Part shown: positions 20,459 to 29,653 of the stretch, piece by piece
Position numbering within the stretch: position 1 is the stretch's first letter
How the letters are laid out: each line of letters begins with the position of its first letter
Source of the DNA: Planctomycetota bacterium
GTDB taxonomy: Bacteria > Planctomycetota > UBA8742 > UBA2392
Assembly (NCBI GenBank): GCA_020849795.1
Contig: JADZFR010000022.1
Span: 172,825-236,824, forward strand
Direction of reading: 5' to 3'
Length of the DNA stretch: 64,000 nt
Program-made: the position numbers and the translations under genes
The notes under the pieces: generated by a model
What the model was told of the DNA's origin: nothing
Seen by the model: only the letters and a program-made list of their open reading frames with translations
The model's database searches: none

Positions 20459-20926
20459 CTATTGGGGCCGCCTTTCGCCGCAGCTAACATTCACGGTCGG
20501 TTGGCTCTTCCTTTCGCGACAATGCCTCAACATGGTCAAGAGGTCGGGCCCGGGCGAAAGGATGAGCACGCCCAGGCAGATGGAGTAGAGCAGGGCCAAC
20601 TCGCTGTTTCCGTGGAACCGCAGCGAATGATGAAAAACAAACGCCACGAGGAGTACGGCGAAGGCCGGAAGTGCGCATAGTCTGGTGTAGTACCCAAAGG
20701 CTACGGGAATCATCAGCGGTAGTTGTGCAATCGTCGTAATCGCAAGTCCCAATGTGCCTGATATACCCAATACTTGGGGGAAGTCGCGGACGTACACATG
20801 GAAGTTGATCGCCTTGTCGCTGCCGTGAACGATCATCAGCGACGCTACAAGAGTGCGCAAAAGTGCTATGCCAAAAACGCAGCGTGTGGTTTGTTTTGTC
20901 ACGTTACACTTTCCGGTGCCGATCAT
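20459..20926 (-). CDS. DoxX-like integral membrane protein
   Basis: A 155-residue protein with four hydrophobic segments, among them the stretches starting LLRTLVASLMIVHG, LGLAITTIAQLPLMIP, CALPAFAVLLVAF and LLYSICLGVLIL. The RxxxxxxxIxHGxxK pattern near the first helix and the closing SPGPDLL match the DoxX fold, in which the last helix is normally followed by a GPGxxSLD motif. DoxX-like proteins are linked to redox and thiol stress in other bacteria, but the activity here is not known. Base composition is noticeably richer in A/T than the flanking genes. It is divergent from the orphan secreted protein that follows, and 232 bp lie between it and marR. Confidence 0.72.
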   Translation of the reverse strand: MIGTGKCNVTKQTTRCVFGIALLRTLVASLMIVHGSDKAINFHVYVRDFPQVLGISGTLGLAITTIAQLPLMIPVAFGYYTRLCALPAFAVLLVAFVFHHSLRFHGNSELALLYSICLGVLILSPGPDLLTMLRHCRERKSQPTVNVSCGERRPQ

Positions 20927-20956
20927 GCAACCTGATTCACCATCTAGGAGCGAGCG

Positions 20957-22138
20957 ATGCCCATTCTAAGAACAATCACGTTTTCGTTTGCGTTGATCAT
21001 TGTGCTGCAAGTAGTCCTTTTTGCAACGCGCGGTTGGAAGCCACTTAGCAAAAGCATTGCGGATTGCGCCAATTACCCGATGGGGAGCGTGCTTTTCGAC
21101 GTTCGGAACGACCTTTCCGAGTTGCCGCGTGATTATGAGGCAACGTTGCCGGATAACGAAGGGGCAGTAAGCGTCATCGTGGGTGACTTCGATCCTGCGG
21201 GAACAGTTGACCTGAACTCAGCGATCGAGATGGCGCTCAATCCGCAACATGGACGAGTCTATGAGGGATATGACGGCGATACCCCTGCCTATGAAGTCGA
21301 AGCAGGTTCAGTTGGTTTTCGGTGGGAAGGGCAGCGCTCACGGTCGACGGAATCCACGTTGCAGTGCTCGGATTGCCCCTATGCAATCGCCAAGATGACG
21401 CTCATACAACGCACATGGCAACAGATATATTTAAATTGGAACTCTGAAGATCCCCATCACCACATAACGACTGAGGCTAAAGATCCAACCGACAACCTGC
21501 TCGATCAAACAATGAGCATTGTCGCCAATCTCGTGTCCGGCGAACATCACATACTCGCAGTGCAGCTAGCATACGATGAAGGCGAGGATGTGTACTGGTT
21601 TCTTGGAATCGCTGTAGCGGGATCAGATGAGGAGGAGCCCACACAGGCAAGCGTGACCTATCGGCAGAGAGATTGGAGCTTCTCGACCGGGAATTGGGAG
21701 GATGAAGTGTTGATCAATCCCGAAAACCTGGGATCGGGCAACACAACTGTTCCCTACGATGGCGTGTTCTGGTTCCAGAATGGTAGCCCCGATGGTGTGT
21801 TTGACAGCTACGACACGAACGGAACAGACATGGATTTTGATATGCGGGTCGAATCCGCGTACTCGACCATGTTGGATTTTGACCTGTACTGCCCGTTCAC
21901 GGAACTGAACCACGGGATTGATGTGACGACTCACGTCGAGCTGAAAGTCACCGACAAGGCATACCAGAGTGGGGAGTCCAATCCACAATACAAGTCGCAG
22001 ATCACCTGCCTCACAGAGTACGGCTCCATAATGTTTGTTTGGCAGGTGGATGTCATGCGCAACTGCGACACCACGCTCACCAATTGCCCATGTACAAGGC
22101 ATGCCGATAACGATCCCGCCGACCCGTCGACGCCGTAA
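20957..22138 (+). CDS. Orphan secreted or membrane-anchored protein in an A/T-rich patch
   Basis: The 393-residue product has an N-terminal hydrophobic segment (ITFSFALIIVLQVVLFATRG) and a large extracytoplasmic domain rich in Asp, Glu, Thr and aromatic residues, probably beta. It contains CSDCPYA (a CxxC pair), HHHITTEAKD and a Cys-containing tail (NCDTTLTNCPCTRHADNDPA), so disulfides or metal binding are possible. A good AGGAG precedes the ATG. I do not recognise the family. Codon use and base composition differ from most genes here, consistent with transfer or a fast-evolving surface protein. The next gene on the same strand is also an orphan with an N-terminal membrane helix. Confidence 0.75.
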   Translation: MPILRTITFSFALIIVLQVVLFATRGWKPLSKSIADCANYPMGSVLFDVRNDLSELPRDYEATLPDNEGAVSVIVGDFDPAGTVDLNSAIEMALNPQHGRVYEGYDGDTPAYEVEAGSVGFRWEGQRSRSTESTLQCSDCPYAIAKMTLIQRTWQQIYLNWNSEDPHHHITTEAKDPTDNLLDQTMSIVANLVSGEHHILAVQLAYDEGEDVYWFLGIAVAGSDEEEPTQASVTYRQRDWSFSTGNWEDEVLINPENLGSGNTTVPYDGVFWFQNGSPDGVFDSYDTNGTDMDFDMRVESAYSTMLDFDLYCPFTELNHGIDVTTHVELKVTDKAYQSGESNPQYKSQITCLTEYGSIMFVWQVDVMRNCDTTLTNCPCTRHADNDPADPSTP

Positions 22139-22189
22139 TCGTCGCGGACGAGGCAGAATTGTAGTTTTGGCCCAGCGTCGTGAGGTCTT

Positions 22190-24538
22190 ATGACGACCGC
22201 AAAGAGTAACCAGAAGTCGCCAAGAACTCGTGGTGTTATTGCGACTCTCGTGACGGTGCTGACGATCGCCCTGCTCGTCACAGTTGTTGTAGAGTACACT
22301 AAGCACATTGCATCACGTTCTTCCGGCAACGAGGGAAGCGGTGTCGTTCTGTCCAGCGGTGGATTTCCAGTTACCAATCGGCCGCGACTACCTGTCGAGA
22401 AAGACCTGCCCAAATCCGACGGGAAGCGTGAAGTTGTGCCGGCGACAGACGGGCACTCGATCCGACTCAAGTGGGTCACCGACTGGCCGAAAGAAGCATT
22501 GTCCATTGAAATAAGGAACCGTTCTGATTCAGGTGCCGCCTGCGGCCATGCGACAATCAAAGGCAACGTCCTTGAGCTTCCATTGTTGGAACCCGGCGAG
22601 TACCGGTTTTGTCCCCCTGACGAAGTGCGGTTGCTCACCTGCGACTTCAGTGTCGCGGAAAGCACGGTTGTACCGGATGAACTGTTGTGCGCGCTGTTCG
22701 TGCCTGTGGCGATTGAGGTAGTTGAGCTGTACGGAAGCGAGTCCAGCTTCGGCGGAGTGCCCCTGCCGCTGAAATTTCGGCCAGCCAGGGCGGATCACAC
22801 GATCAAGGCATTGCTGACCACAACCGTCAAGATCGACCGGCTTCCCGCCGGCACCAGCGCATGGCTTCCCGGCGTTGCGCTTGAGTTGGTGAAAGAAGGG
22901 GGACTCGAGGACTGGGCGGTCACGCAGTATTCTCACCGCAAGCGGCCGCCCGCCGATGGCGATACGGTCAAGTTCGTGCTTTCCCGCTACGTTTCATTGA
23001 GAATCCGTGTTTCGGAGCTTCAGCCGGGGGACTGGAAGCAGGCCGTTGCTTCAGCGATGGAAAGCCGGTCGCCCGCGCTGCGCCGGATGCGAGATGCGGC
23101 GCAGCCTTCAAAGGCCCGGCTTTATTTTTCGGCAAGAGAGGTTGCCGCTCCGCACTTCACACCGCAGACGTTGGTGAATGAATATGTGGATGACCGAAGT
23201 GCCGCGGCAACCGGCGGTGTTGTGTGCGAATTGACTGTCCGCATATCGGGGCTTTGCGAAACGGGATCGAAGGACATTTACCTGCTTGCAAGGCCCAACG
23301 GCAAGCCGCTGGCTGTCGGTATGCTGACAGAAGCAGATATGAGCAGCGGGTCAGTCACGGTGACGGCGACAGCAAGCCACCCCGGCATCAGGATTCACGC
23401 GCGCAGAGAGAATGGCAAACCGGCTGTTGCCTACGGCTTGAGTATCGAGTTGATCGTCGAGAAGAGGCCGGGAATGCCGGCGGCCTGGTCATGTGCTGTC
23501 GTGTGCGATCGAGATGGAAAAGCCGAAGCGCAAGGCATCCCGTTCATTCCGGGCGCAGTCGTTCGCGTTGCCTGTGACAGCCGCTTCCCCCGTGCCCTGG
23601 AGTTTCAGAGTGATGATCTGGAGATATCGCTTGCTGCGTCCGACGGCGCGATGCTTGAGCTTGAGCTGACCATACCTGATGTCGCGCCCTTCCCGCTCAC
23701 GCTTGTCGTGGCGCCCGCGTTACTGAACAGGGCAACTCGAAAGTCAGCCGGATACATTGTGCTTTCGCAGTCTGAGGGTGGAAACTGCGATATCGGACTG
23801 CACGTTGCCATCGGCTCTGGTTGCGTCGCGACCAGGGTTCGGGGCGCAGGCAACTACCTTATTCTTGTTTCATTTGGCAGCCACGTTTGCACCTTGGCGG
23901 TTGAATATGATCCCGTGAACTCACCTTATGTCGTTGTAGACGACAATTTCATCTCCGTGTCGGTCGTTTGCCCGCAAAGTGGAATCGTGTTGCCGGCGCA
24001 GCTCGGTTCTCAGGACGTCTGGGCGGTGGGCAACGTTCCGTACATGGAACTAAGGCAGATGTTCTCGGGGCAACGCGTTGATGCTGGCAAGCCAAAGACC
24101 ATGCTCGTGCCTCGAAACGCGCTGGAGTTGAAGGCGTGGACGGTTATCGGTGCCGATGGCGTATCCGGAACCGGAGATGTTCAAACCGAGTCAGTTGGCG
24201 CCGCGACGCGGACAGTGGGCATTGGTCCGCTGCGGGGGCCGGTAGATGGTGAGCTTCGGCTGACCTTGGGTGTGAGCGGCGATGAAGAAATCTTCGCGGT
24301 CGTCACATCACGTTTCATTGAAAGGCCGGACGGGTCCGTCCAGGCTGTAACCGGCTTGGGGCGGCGCGTGCAACTTGCAAAGGAAGCTCACACGATCCAC
24401 CTGCCAGCCGGCCGCTATTTCGTCGCGTGCTTCCAGAACCGGAACGGCGTCCCTTACGTGATTCAGGGGCAAGAGTGGCAATCCATCGTTCAGATCGAGG
24501 CAGAAAAGATCACTCAGCTGGCGCTGCCGGCAAAGTGA
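22190..24538 (+). CDS. Orphan single-span protein with a long beta-rich extracytoplasmic region
   Basis: A 782-residue product with an N-terminal basic stretch, one membrane helix (VIATLVTVLTIALLVTVVVEY, about 16-36) and about 740 residues outside. Repeating beta-strand-like segments with paired Val/Leu and Gly turns suggest several immunoglobulin-like or carboxypeptidase-regulatory-like domains (for example KPAVAYGLSIELIVEKR and LTIPDVAPFPLTLVVAP). Scattered cysteines (ACGHATIKG, LLTCDFS, AWSCAVVC) may form disulfides. The ATG has GAGG upstream and follows the previous orphan by 51 bp, so they are probably one operon. I do not recognise either protein; a joint surface function is inference from order and similar topology. 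Confidence 0.75.
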   Translation: MTTAKSNQKSPRTRGVIATLVTVLTIALLVTVVVEYTKHIASRSSGNEGSGVVLSSGGFPVTNRPRLPVEKDLPKSDGKREVVPATDGHSIRLKWVTDWPKEALSIEIRNRSDSGAACGHATIKGNVLELPLLEPGEYRFCPPDEVRLLTCDFSVAESTVVPDELLCALFVPVAIEVVELYGSESSFGGVPLPLKFRPARADHTIKALLTTTVKIDRLPAGTSAWLPGVALELVKEGGLEDWAVTQYSHRKRPPADGDTVKFVLSRYVSLRIRVSELQPGDWKQAVASAMESRSPALRRMRDAAQPSKARLYFSAREVAAPHFTPQTLVNEYVDDRSAAATGGVVCELTVRISGLCETGSKDIYLLARPNGKPLAVGMLTEADMSSGSVTVTATASHPGIRIHARRENGKPAVAYGLSIELIVEKRPGMPAAWSCAVVCDRDGKAEAQGIPFIPGAVVRVACDSRFPRALEFQSDDLEISLAASDGAMLELELTIPDVAPFPLTLVVAPALLNRATRKSAGYIVLSQSEGGNCDIGLHVAIGSGCVATRVRGAGNYLILVSFGSHVCTLAVEYDPVNSPYVVVDDNFISVSVVCPQSGIVLPAQLGSQDVWAVGNVPYMELRQMFSGQRVDAGKPKTMLVPRNALELKAWTVIGADGVSGTGDVQTESVGAATRTVGIGPLRGPVDGELRLTLGVSGDEEIFAVVTSRFIERPDGSVQAVTGLGRRVQLAKEAHTIHLPAGRYFVACFQNRNGVPYVIQGQEWQSIVQIEAEKITQLALPAK

Positions 24539-24598
24539 TCTCTCTTGTCAAGGAAGCTCGGCGCAAGCAGCAGCCTGCGGACAAATTCTGAATGTGCT

Positions 24599-26005
24599 CT
24601 AATTTCGCAGGCGGTTGTCGGCCCACCACTCGCGCCACTTGCGGACATCCCAGGTGGCCCCGGTGTTGAACATGGTGTGCATGGCCCGCAGGCGCGCGCG
24701 CTGCACCGGCAGCGGCGACTGGCCAAAGTCGTCGGCAAGCAGCAGGTCGCCGGCGGCCCGCAGGTTGCGGGCATCCACCAGTTGCGCGCACAGGTAGACT
24801 TCCTGGGGCTTGCCGGCTTTCAAAAGTTCGCGCAGCGTCGCCAGCGGCTTGCTCTGGGCCTTGGCAACATCGAAACCGCTGGGGAATACCTTCACCGTCT
24901 GTTTGGCAAACCGGATCGGGCGCAGCACCAGGGTATTGCCTTGCCCATCCACCGCGCCGTAGACCCGCAGCGCCGCTTCAATCTGCGCGATGCCAAGCGC
25001 CATCTTGAGCGGGGCGTCGGCATCCAGCGAGCTGAGGCCGGCCAGCGGCACCGTGATTTCGTGGCTTGAGTTCGGTGCCAGCGTAATCGCCCCGCCGGAA
25101 TCCACGGGCAGGCGCACCGTGCCGGTCTGCACCATCGCGTTGCCCTGATAATCCGTCTGCTCGTACCGCACCGTCAGCTGCACGATGCTTTCCTTGCCCT
25201 CGCCCTCATACAGCCGCAACGTAATGTCCTGCGCCGAGACGTTCTTCAGAAAGCAGCGAATCACCAGTGGGTCGGCAAAGTCAGCGCCGCGCTGGTTGCT
25301 GGCGTATTGCACCACACCGGGCTCAAGCGTCAGCGTGCCGGCAATCAGCATCTCGGACTGGCCCTCGCCGCGCGCGCGCAGGATCAGCGCATCGAACTCG
25401 GGCCGCCACTTGCTGTCCGGCAGCAGCACAATCGCCGCCTCGGCAATGCGTATGGCGGTGTCATAGCGGCCTCCCTCAAGCAAGGTTTGCGCCTGCTTCA
25501 AGCGCGCGGCCATGAACTTCTCGGCCTCCTCGCGGCTGAAATCCTCGCCGGGGTTGTAGTCGGGCGCCTTTGGGCCGTCTTCACCGGCTGTACCTTCGCG
25601 CTTGTTCGCTTCGTCTGCTACCACCGCCGTCTCGTTACCGGCCTTCTTGCCGGATGCGGCTTCGATGCGGTGGATGACGTACATCAGGTCCATTTCGATT
25701 TCGGCGCTGTCCACTTTGCGCAGAAAGGGCAGGTAGCGCGGTCCGAGGGCGATCAGTTGCGAGATAATCTTGTCGCGCGCGGCTATCTCGGGCGTGCCGG
25801 CAAGCTTGCTGATCAGCAGCGCGGCATTGCCTTCTTCTTTGGATGTCAGCGCAAGGTCGGGGTGGGCCTGCGGCGCGGTGCGCTCGTGGGCCGTGCTGTC
25901 AGTCTCGGCGGCGACAAAACCTTCGCGGTTGTTTGGGCCAACGCCGTTCGAAGCCGCACATGCGGCCAGCAACAGCAGGCAAATCACAGCGAGTCCGGCC
26001 TTCAC
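24599..26005 (-). CDS. Predicted lipoprotein with a TPR-like middle region
   Basis: The 468-residue product starts with a lipoprotein signal (hydrophobic core, LLLAAC lipobox with Cys16). A variable Asp/Glu-rich linker leads to a helical part, with a TPR-like helix pair at AQTLLEGGRYDTAIRIAEAA, then a beta-rich domain (VIRCFLKNVSAQDITLRLYEGEG region) reminiscent of Ig-like adhesion domains, and a helical C-terminus ending KWREWWADNRLRN. I recognise no catalytic motif. It lies 54 bp downstream of glmS on the same strand and converges on the orphan pair. Likely an outer-membrane or inner-membrane anchored lipoprotein of unknown role. Confidence 0.75.
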   Translation of the reverse strand: MKAGLAVICLLLLAACAASNGVGPNNREGFVAAETDSTAHERTAPQAHPDLALTSKEEGNAALLISKLAGTPEIAARDKIISQLIALGPRYLPFLRKVDSAEIEMDLMYVIHRIEAASGKKAGNETAVVADEANKREGTAGEDGPKAPDYNPGEDFSREEAEKFMAARLKQAQTLLEGGRYDTAIRIAEAAIVLLPDSKWRPEFDALILRARGEGQSEMLIAGTLTLEPGVVQYASNQRGADFADPLVIRCFLKNVSAQDITLRLYEGEGKESIVQLTVRYEQTDYQGNAMVQTGTVRLPVDSGGAITLAPNSSHEITVPLAGLSSLDADAPLKMALGIAQIEAALRVYGAVDGQGNTLVLRPIRFAKQTVKVFPSGFDVAKAQSKPLATLRELLKAGKPQEVYLCAQLVDARNLRAAGDLLLADDFGQSPLPVQRARLRAMHTMFNTGATWDVRKWREWWADNRLRN

Positions 26006-26059
26006 TAACGGCCCTACCGGGGTTTCACGGGGCTGTACAGGCTAACGCAAAGGGGGCCG

Positions 26060-27886
26060 CTATTCAACCGTTACGGACTTGGCAAGGTTGCGCGGCTTAT
26101 CGACGTCGCGCCCGAGCTGTGTCGCGGTGTAATAGGCCAGCAGTTGCAGCGGAACGATGGCCAGGATCGGCGAGAGCTCTTCTTCGCACTCGGGAATCTC
26201 GATCAGGTAGTCGGCCAGTTCGCGCGCTTCTTCGTCGCCGTGGGTGCTGACCATGACGACCACGCCCTTGCGGGCCTTCACTTCCTGCACGTTGCTCACC
26301 ATTTTCTCGCGTGTGCGGCCCCTGGGCGCGACGGCGATGGTCGGGAACGTGTCTTCGACCAGTGCCAGCGGCCCGTGTTTCATTTCGCCGCCGGCGTAGC
26401 CTTCGGCATGGATGTAGCTGATCTCTTTCAGCTTCAGCGCGCCTTCCATGGCGGTGGGGTAGTTGTAGTGGCGGCCGATGTACATGAAGTTGAACACGTC
26501 TTTATAGCGTTTGGCGCAGCGCTTCACGGCCACGATGTCGTCGGTCAACAGCTCATTGACCTGTCGCGGCAACTGTTCCAGGCCGGCCACCAGCCGCGCT
26601 TCATCGGCCGGGGTGGTGCTGCCCAGCAGTCGGCCGATGCCCACCGCCAGAAGCACGAATGCGGCCAGCTGCGTGGTGTAAGCCTTGGTGCTTGCCACAC
26701 CGATTTCGGGCCCAGCGCGGGTGTAAAGCGTACCTGCCACCGTGCGCGGAATACTGCTGCCCATGACGTTGCACACTGCCAGCGTGCGCGCGCCACGCTG
26801 CTTGCAAATGCGCAGCGCCTCCAGCGTGTCGGCGGTCTCGCCGCTCTGGCTTACGGCAATCACCAACAACGATGCATCGATCACGGGGTCGGCGTACCGG
26901 AACTCGGATGCGCTCCAGGTTTCAGTCGGCAGCTTCACAAAGTGTTCAAACAGGTACTTGCCGACCATGCCTGAGTACAGGCTGGTGCCGCAGGCCACGA
27001 TGGCAATGCGGCGTATGCCCTTCAGGTCTTCGACATTCAGGTTCAGTTCAGCCAGGTCGACCCGGCCGCCCTCAAGGCGTCCGCGAATCGTCTCGGCCAG
27101 GGCGCGCGGCTGCTCATGGATTTCCTTGAGCATGAAATGCTCGTAGCCCTCTTTCTCGGCGGCGTCGAGCGTGAGATCGGTGTGGACTTCTTTGCCGGTG
27201 ACCGGCTTCAAGTCGCGGTCAAACAGCTTGACACCGGCGCTGGTCAACTCGGCGATTTGCCCTTCTTCAAGGTAGATCACACGGCGCGTGTACTTCAGCA
27301 GCGCGGGTACGTCGCTGGCCAGAAAGTTCTCGCCGTCACCCAGGCCGACGACAAGCGGGCTGCCCATGCGCGTGGCGACAATCCGGTCCGGCTGCGCGGC
27401 ATGACATAGCGCAAGGGCATAGGCGCCGCGCAGTCGTTTCAACACGGTGGCGAGTGCGCGCAGCAGGTCGCCTTTGAATTCGCGGGCCACCATGTGCGCA
27501 ACGACCTCAGTGTCGGTGTCGCTGGAAAACTTGATGCCCTGGGCGATCAGCTCGTTCTTGAGCTCGCGGTAGTTTTCGATGATGCCGTTGTGGATGACAC
27601 TCAGCTTGCCGTCATAGCTCAGGTGGGGGTGGCTGTTGGCGACACTTGGTGCGCCGTGGGTTGCCCAGCGCGTGTGGCCGATGCCAAGGCCACCGTGGGC
27701 GGCATGGGTCGCCAGCTCTTTCTCAAGAGCGCTGAGGCGGCCGACCGCCTTGCGCACGTTGATGCCGCTGCCGTTCATGACGGCAACGCCGGCTGAGTCA
27801 TAGCCGCGATACTCCAGGCGCCGCAGCCCCTGGATCAGGACTTCGGTGGCCTCACGCGGCCCGACATATCCAACGATTCCACACAC
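26060..27886 (-). CDS. glmS: Glutamine--fructose-6-phosphate aminotransferase (GlmS)
   Basis: GlmS makes glucosamine 6-phosphate from fructose 6-phosphate and glutamine, the entry to UDP-GlcNAc for peptidoglycan and lipopolysaccharide. The 608-residue length matches the family (609 in E. coli). It starts at GTG 27886, with GGAGG upstream; Cys2 is the N-terminal nucleophile (MCGIVGYVGPRE). The glutaminase has HTRWATHG; the two SIS domains include SQSGETADTLEAL and STKAYTTQ, and it ends in LAKSVTVE. The leader is only 72 bp to the next minus-strand gene and contains no glmS ribozyme. It precedes a lipoprotein gene. Confidence 0.97.
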   Translation of the reverse strand: MCGIVGYVGPREATEVLIQGLRRLEYRGYDSAGVAVMNGSGINVRKAVGRLSALEKELATHAAHGGLGIGHTRWATHGAPSVANSHPHLSYDGKLSVIHNGIIENYRELKNELIAQGIKFSSDTDTEVVAHMVAREFKGDLLRALATVLKRLRGAYALALCHAAQPDRIVATRMGSPLVVGLGDGENFLASDVPALLKYTRRVIYLEEGQIAELTSAGVKLFDRDLKPVTGKEVHTDLTLDAAEKEGYEHFMLKEIHEQPRALAETIRGRLEGGRVDLAELNLNVEDLKGIRRIAIVACGTSLYSGMVGKYLFEHFVKLPTETWSASEFRYADPVIDASLLVIAVSQSGETADTLEALRICKQRGARTLAVCNVMGSSIPRTVAGTLYTRAGPEIGVASTKAYTTQLAAFVLLAVGIGRLLGSTTPADEARLVAGLEQLPRQVNELLTDDIVAVKRCAKRYKDVFNFMYIGRHYNYPTAMEGALKLKEISYIHAEGYAGGEMKHGPLALVEDTFPTIAVAPRGRTREKMVSNVQEVKARKGVVVMVSTHGDEEARELADYLIEIPECEEELSPILAIVPLQLLAYYTATQLGRDVDKPRNLAKSVTVE

Positions 27887-27958
27887 AGGCGCGCCTCCGA
27901 CAGCCCGATACCATATCGTCAGAGTTTCAGGCAGAGGTGAAGCGATTGCGGATATCAG

Positions 27959-28216
27959 CTATTTCGCCGTACCCGGGCGGTCGAGCAGGGCTTCCGCGAC
28001 GTCATCCATCAGCACGTACTCAATGTCGCGTACACGGGCAATATCGGCTCGTTCAAGGGTTCCGTTGTCGCCGCGGGCGACGATTTCCATCAGTTCGTCG
28101 TCCATTTGCTCATATTGCTCACGGCTGACGCGGGGTCGACCTCTGCCATACAGGTTGTAGAGAATCAGGTAGTTCTCATAATAGTAGTCATAGACGTCGC
28201 TGCTTTTTGACGACAT
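27959..28216 (-). CDS. Small Tyr- and Asp/Glu-rich protein upstream of glmS
   Basis: An 85-residue frame with unusual composition: YDYYYENYLILYNLYGRGRP near the start, then an acidic helical part (EQMDDELMEIVARGD, RDIEYVLMDDVAEALLDRP). It has no signal or membrane segment and no known motif. It lies 72 bp upstream of glmS on the same strand and divergent from the CNNM transporter gene. The coding call rests on the regular, non-random composition and on the empty space it fills; I do not recognise the family. A regulatory or structural role linked to amino-sugar supply is possible only by neighbourhood. Confidence 0.55.
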   Translation of the reverse strand: MSSKSSDVYDYYYENYLILYNLYGRGRPRVSREQYEQMDDELMEIVARGDNGTLERADIARVRDIEYVLMDDVAEALLDRPGTAK

Positions 28217-28228
28217 GTTGGCGACCCT

Positions 28229-28243
28229 TGGGGCTTGGCCCCA
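28229..28243. repeat. Small hairpin in the divergent promoter region
   Basis: TGGGGC, loop TTG, GCCCCA lies in the 39-bp gap (by the longer start) between the small protein gene and the CNNM transporter. It may be a palindromic operator or a leader hairpin, or chance in GC-rich sequence. Confidence 0.25.
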
Positions 28244-28300
28244 TCTTAGGCGCAGGTGCCTTCCTTCACAACGAGGGGGGCTCTGCCGAACGGAGAAGTC

Positions 28301-29641
28301 TTGGACCTTGAGAGTGCGGCGTTCTGGTTAGGCGTCGCCGGCGTGATCTTCTCGTTCTGCTGGATCGCCTACGTCTCGGTCGTAGGCGAGGCCCTACACA
28401 ACTACGCCTTTTCGTACCTGTTTGACCTGATCCCCGAGACCGACCAGGCCACGCAACGCAAGTTCGAGGCGCTGTGTGCCCGCGACGACGAGTTCATCCA
28501 GGTGGCCGAAGTCGGCCGCATCATTGGTTTCGTGCTGCACTCTCTCAGCTGGACCGCCATCGTCCTGCCGCGCGACTTTGACGTGCCCACCATCGACATC
28601 CTGACCCTGGGCATGCCGGTCGTGGCCGCTGCGACCATCGTGTCGCTGATCGTGTGTGTGATCATTGTGCCGCCGCTGGTGCTGCGACACCGCGAAGAAG
28701 CGGCACTGCTGGTGCTGCTGCCGACCTTTGCCGTGCTGGCCATCCCGTTTCGGCCGCTGACTGCCATTGGCGGCAGCCTGCGCCGCATCGGGGCCCGCAT
28801 CGAAGGCGTGGACGTCAGCGAGACCCCGGAAGAGTCGTTTGAGGATGAACTGGCTGACAGCCTGGAGGGTGCCGAGCGCGAGGGCCTGCTGGATGAAGAC
28901 GAACGCGAGATGATCAACAACGTCGTCGAGCTGGGCAAAACCCCGGCTTCGCGGGCGATGGTTCCACGCACCGACATGGTGTGCGTAGACGTCGAAGAGG
29001 GAATTGAAGGCGCCTTGAAGCTTGCTGTCGCCCACGGCCACAGCCGTATCCCGGTGTTTGAAGGCGACCGTGACCACATTGTTGGGGTGTTTTACACGCG
29101 TGACCTGGTGCCAAGCTGGTCGACAGCGCCGGCCCAGCGGGGACTTGAGTTGCGCAAGCTGATTCGCCCGGCGCATTTCTGGCCCGCGGGCAAGCCCCTT
29201 GACGACCTGCTGCGCGAGATGCGTGCCGACCGCCTGAAGATTGCCATTTTGACCGACGAACAGGGCGGCACGGCAGGCATGATCACACTTGAGGACATCC
29301 TGGAAGAGATCGTCGGCGACATCCAGGACGAGTACGACCAGGGCGAAATTGACCGAAGCCACCGCGCCATCCTGCCGTTTTCCAAAGACGAGGCTGAAAC
29401 CGACGGCGACGTTGACCTGGATGAAGTCAACCGAGTGCTCGAAATCCAGCTGCCGGAGGGCGCTGAATACAACAGCGTCGGCGGCCTGATCCTGCACAGC
29501 CTGGGCAAGCTGGCCCAGCAAGGCGACTTTGTGGAAGTACCGGGCTATCGCCTGACGGTCGTTGAAGCCGACGAAAAACGCATCAAGCGAGTCCGCATCA
29601 CGCGCCTGGCCGATGCGGAAGAAACCGAAGTCAATCGTTAG
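28301..29641 (+). CDS. CNNM/CorC-type membrane protein with CBS pair
   Basis: This 446-residue protein has an N-terminal CNNM (DUF21) membrane domain with four hydrophobic segments, a paired CBS domain (SRAMVPRTDMVCVDVEE, then GHSRIPVFEGDRDHIVGVFY and a second CBS), and a C-terminal CorC_HlyC domain (AEYNSVGGLILHSLG). CNNM/CorC proteins are Mg2+ (and related divalent cation) transporters or efflux regulators, with CBS domains sensing Mg-ATP. I choose TTG 28301, preceded by CGGAG; an in-frame GTG at 28256 would give 461 residues. It is followed, 13 bp later, by recO, a frequent neighbour in other bacteria. The DGDVDLDEVNRVLEIQL segment is the beginning of the C-terminal domain. Confidence 0.9.
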   Translation: MDLESAAFWLGVAGVIFSFCWIAYVSVVGEALHNYAFSYLFDLIPETDQATQRKFEALCARDDEFIQVAEVGRIIGFVLHSLSWTAIVLPRDFDVPTIDILTLGMPVVAAATIVSLIVCVIIVPPLVLRHREEAALLVLLPTFAVLAIPFRPLTAIGGSLRRIGARIEGVDVSETPEESFEDELADSLEGAEREGLLDEDEREMINNVVELGKTPASRAMVPRTDMVCVDVEEGIEGALKLAVAHGHSRIPVFEGDRDHIVGVFYTRDLVPSWSTAPAQRGLELRKLIRPAHFWPAGKPLDDLLREMRADRLKIAILTDEQGGTAGMITLEDILEEIVGDIQDEYDQGEIDRSHRAILPFSKDEAETDGDVDLDEVNRVLEIQLPEGAEYNSVGGLILHSLGKLAQQGDFVEVPGYRLTVVEADEKRIKRVRITRLADAEETEVNR

Positions 29642-29653
29642 CGGGCAGTGTCC

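Noticed and set aside
27887..27958. Possible glmS ribozyme upstream of glmS.
   Set aside because: The gap is only 72 bp, too short, and the known core sequences are not present.
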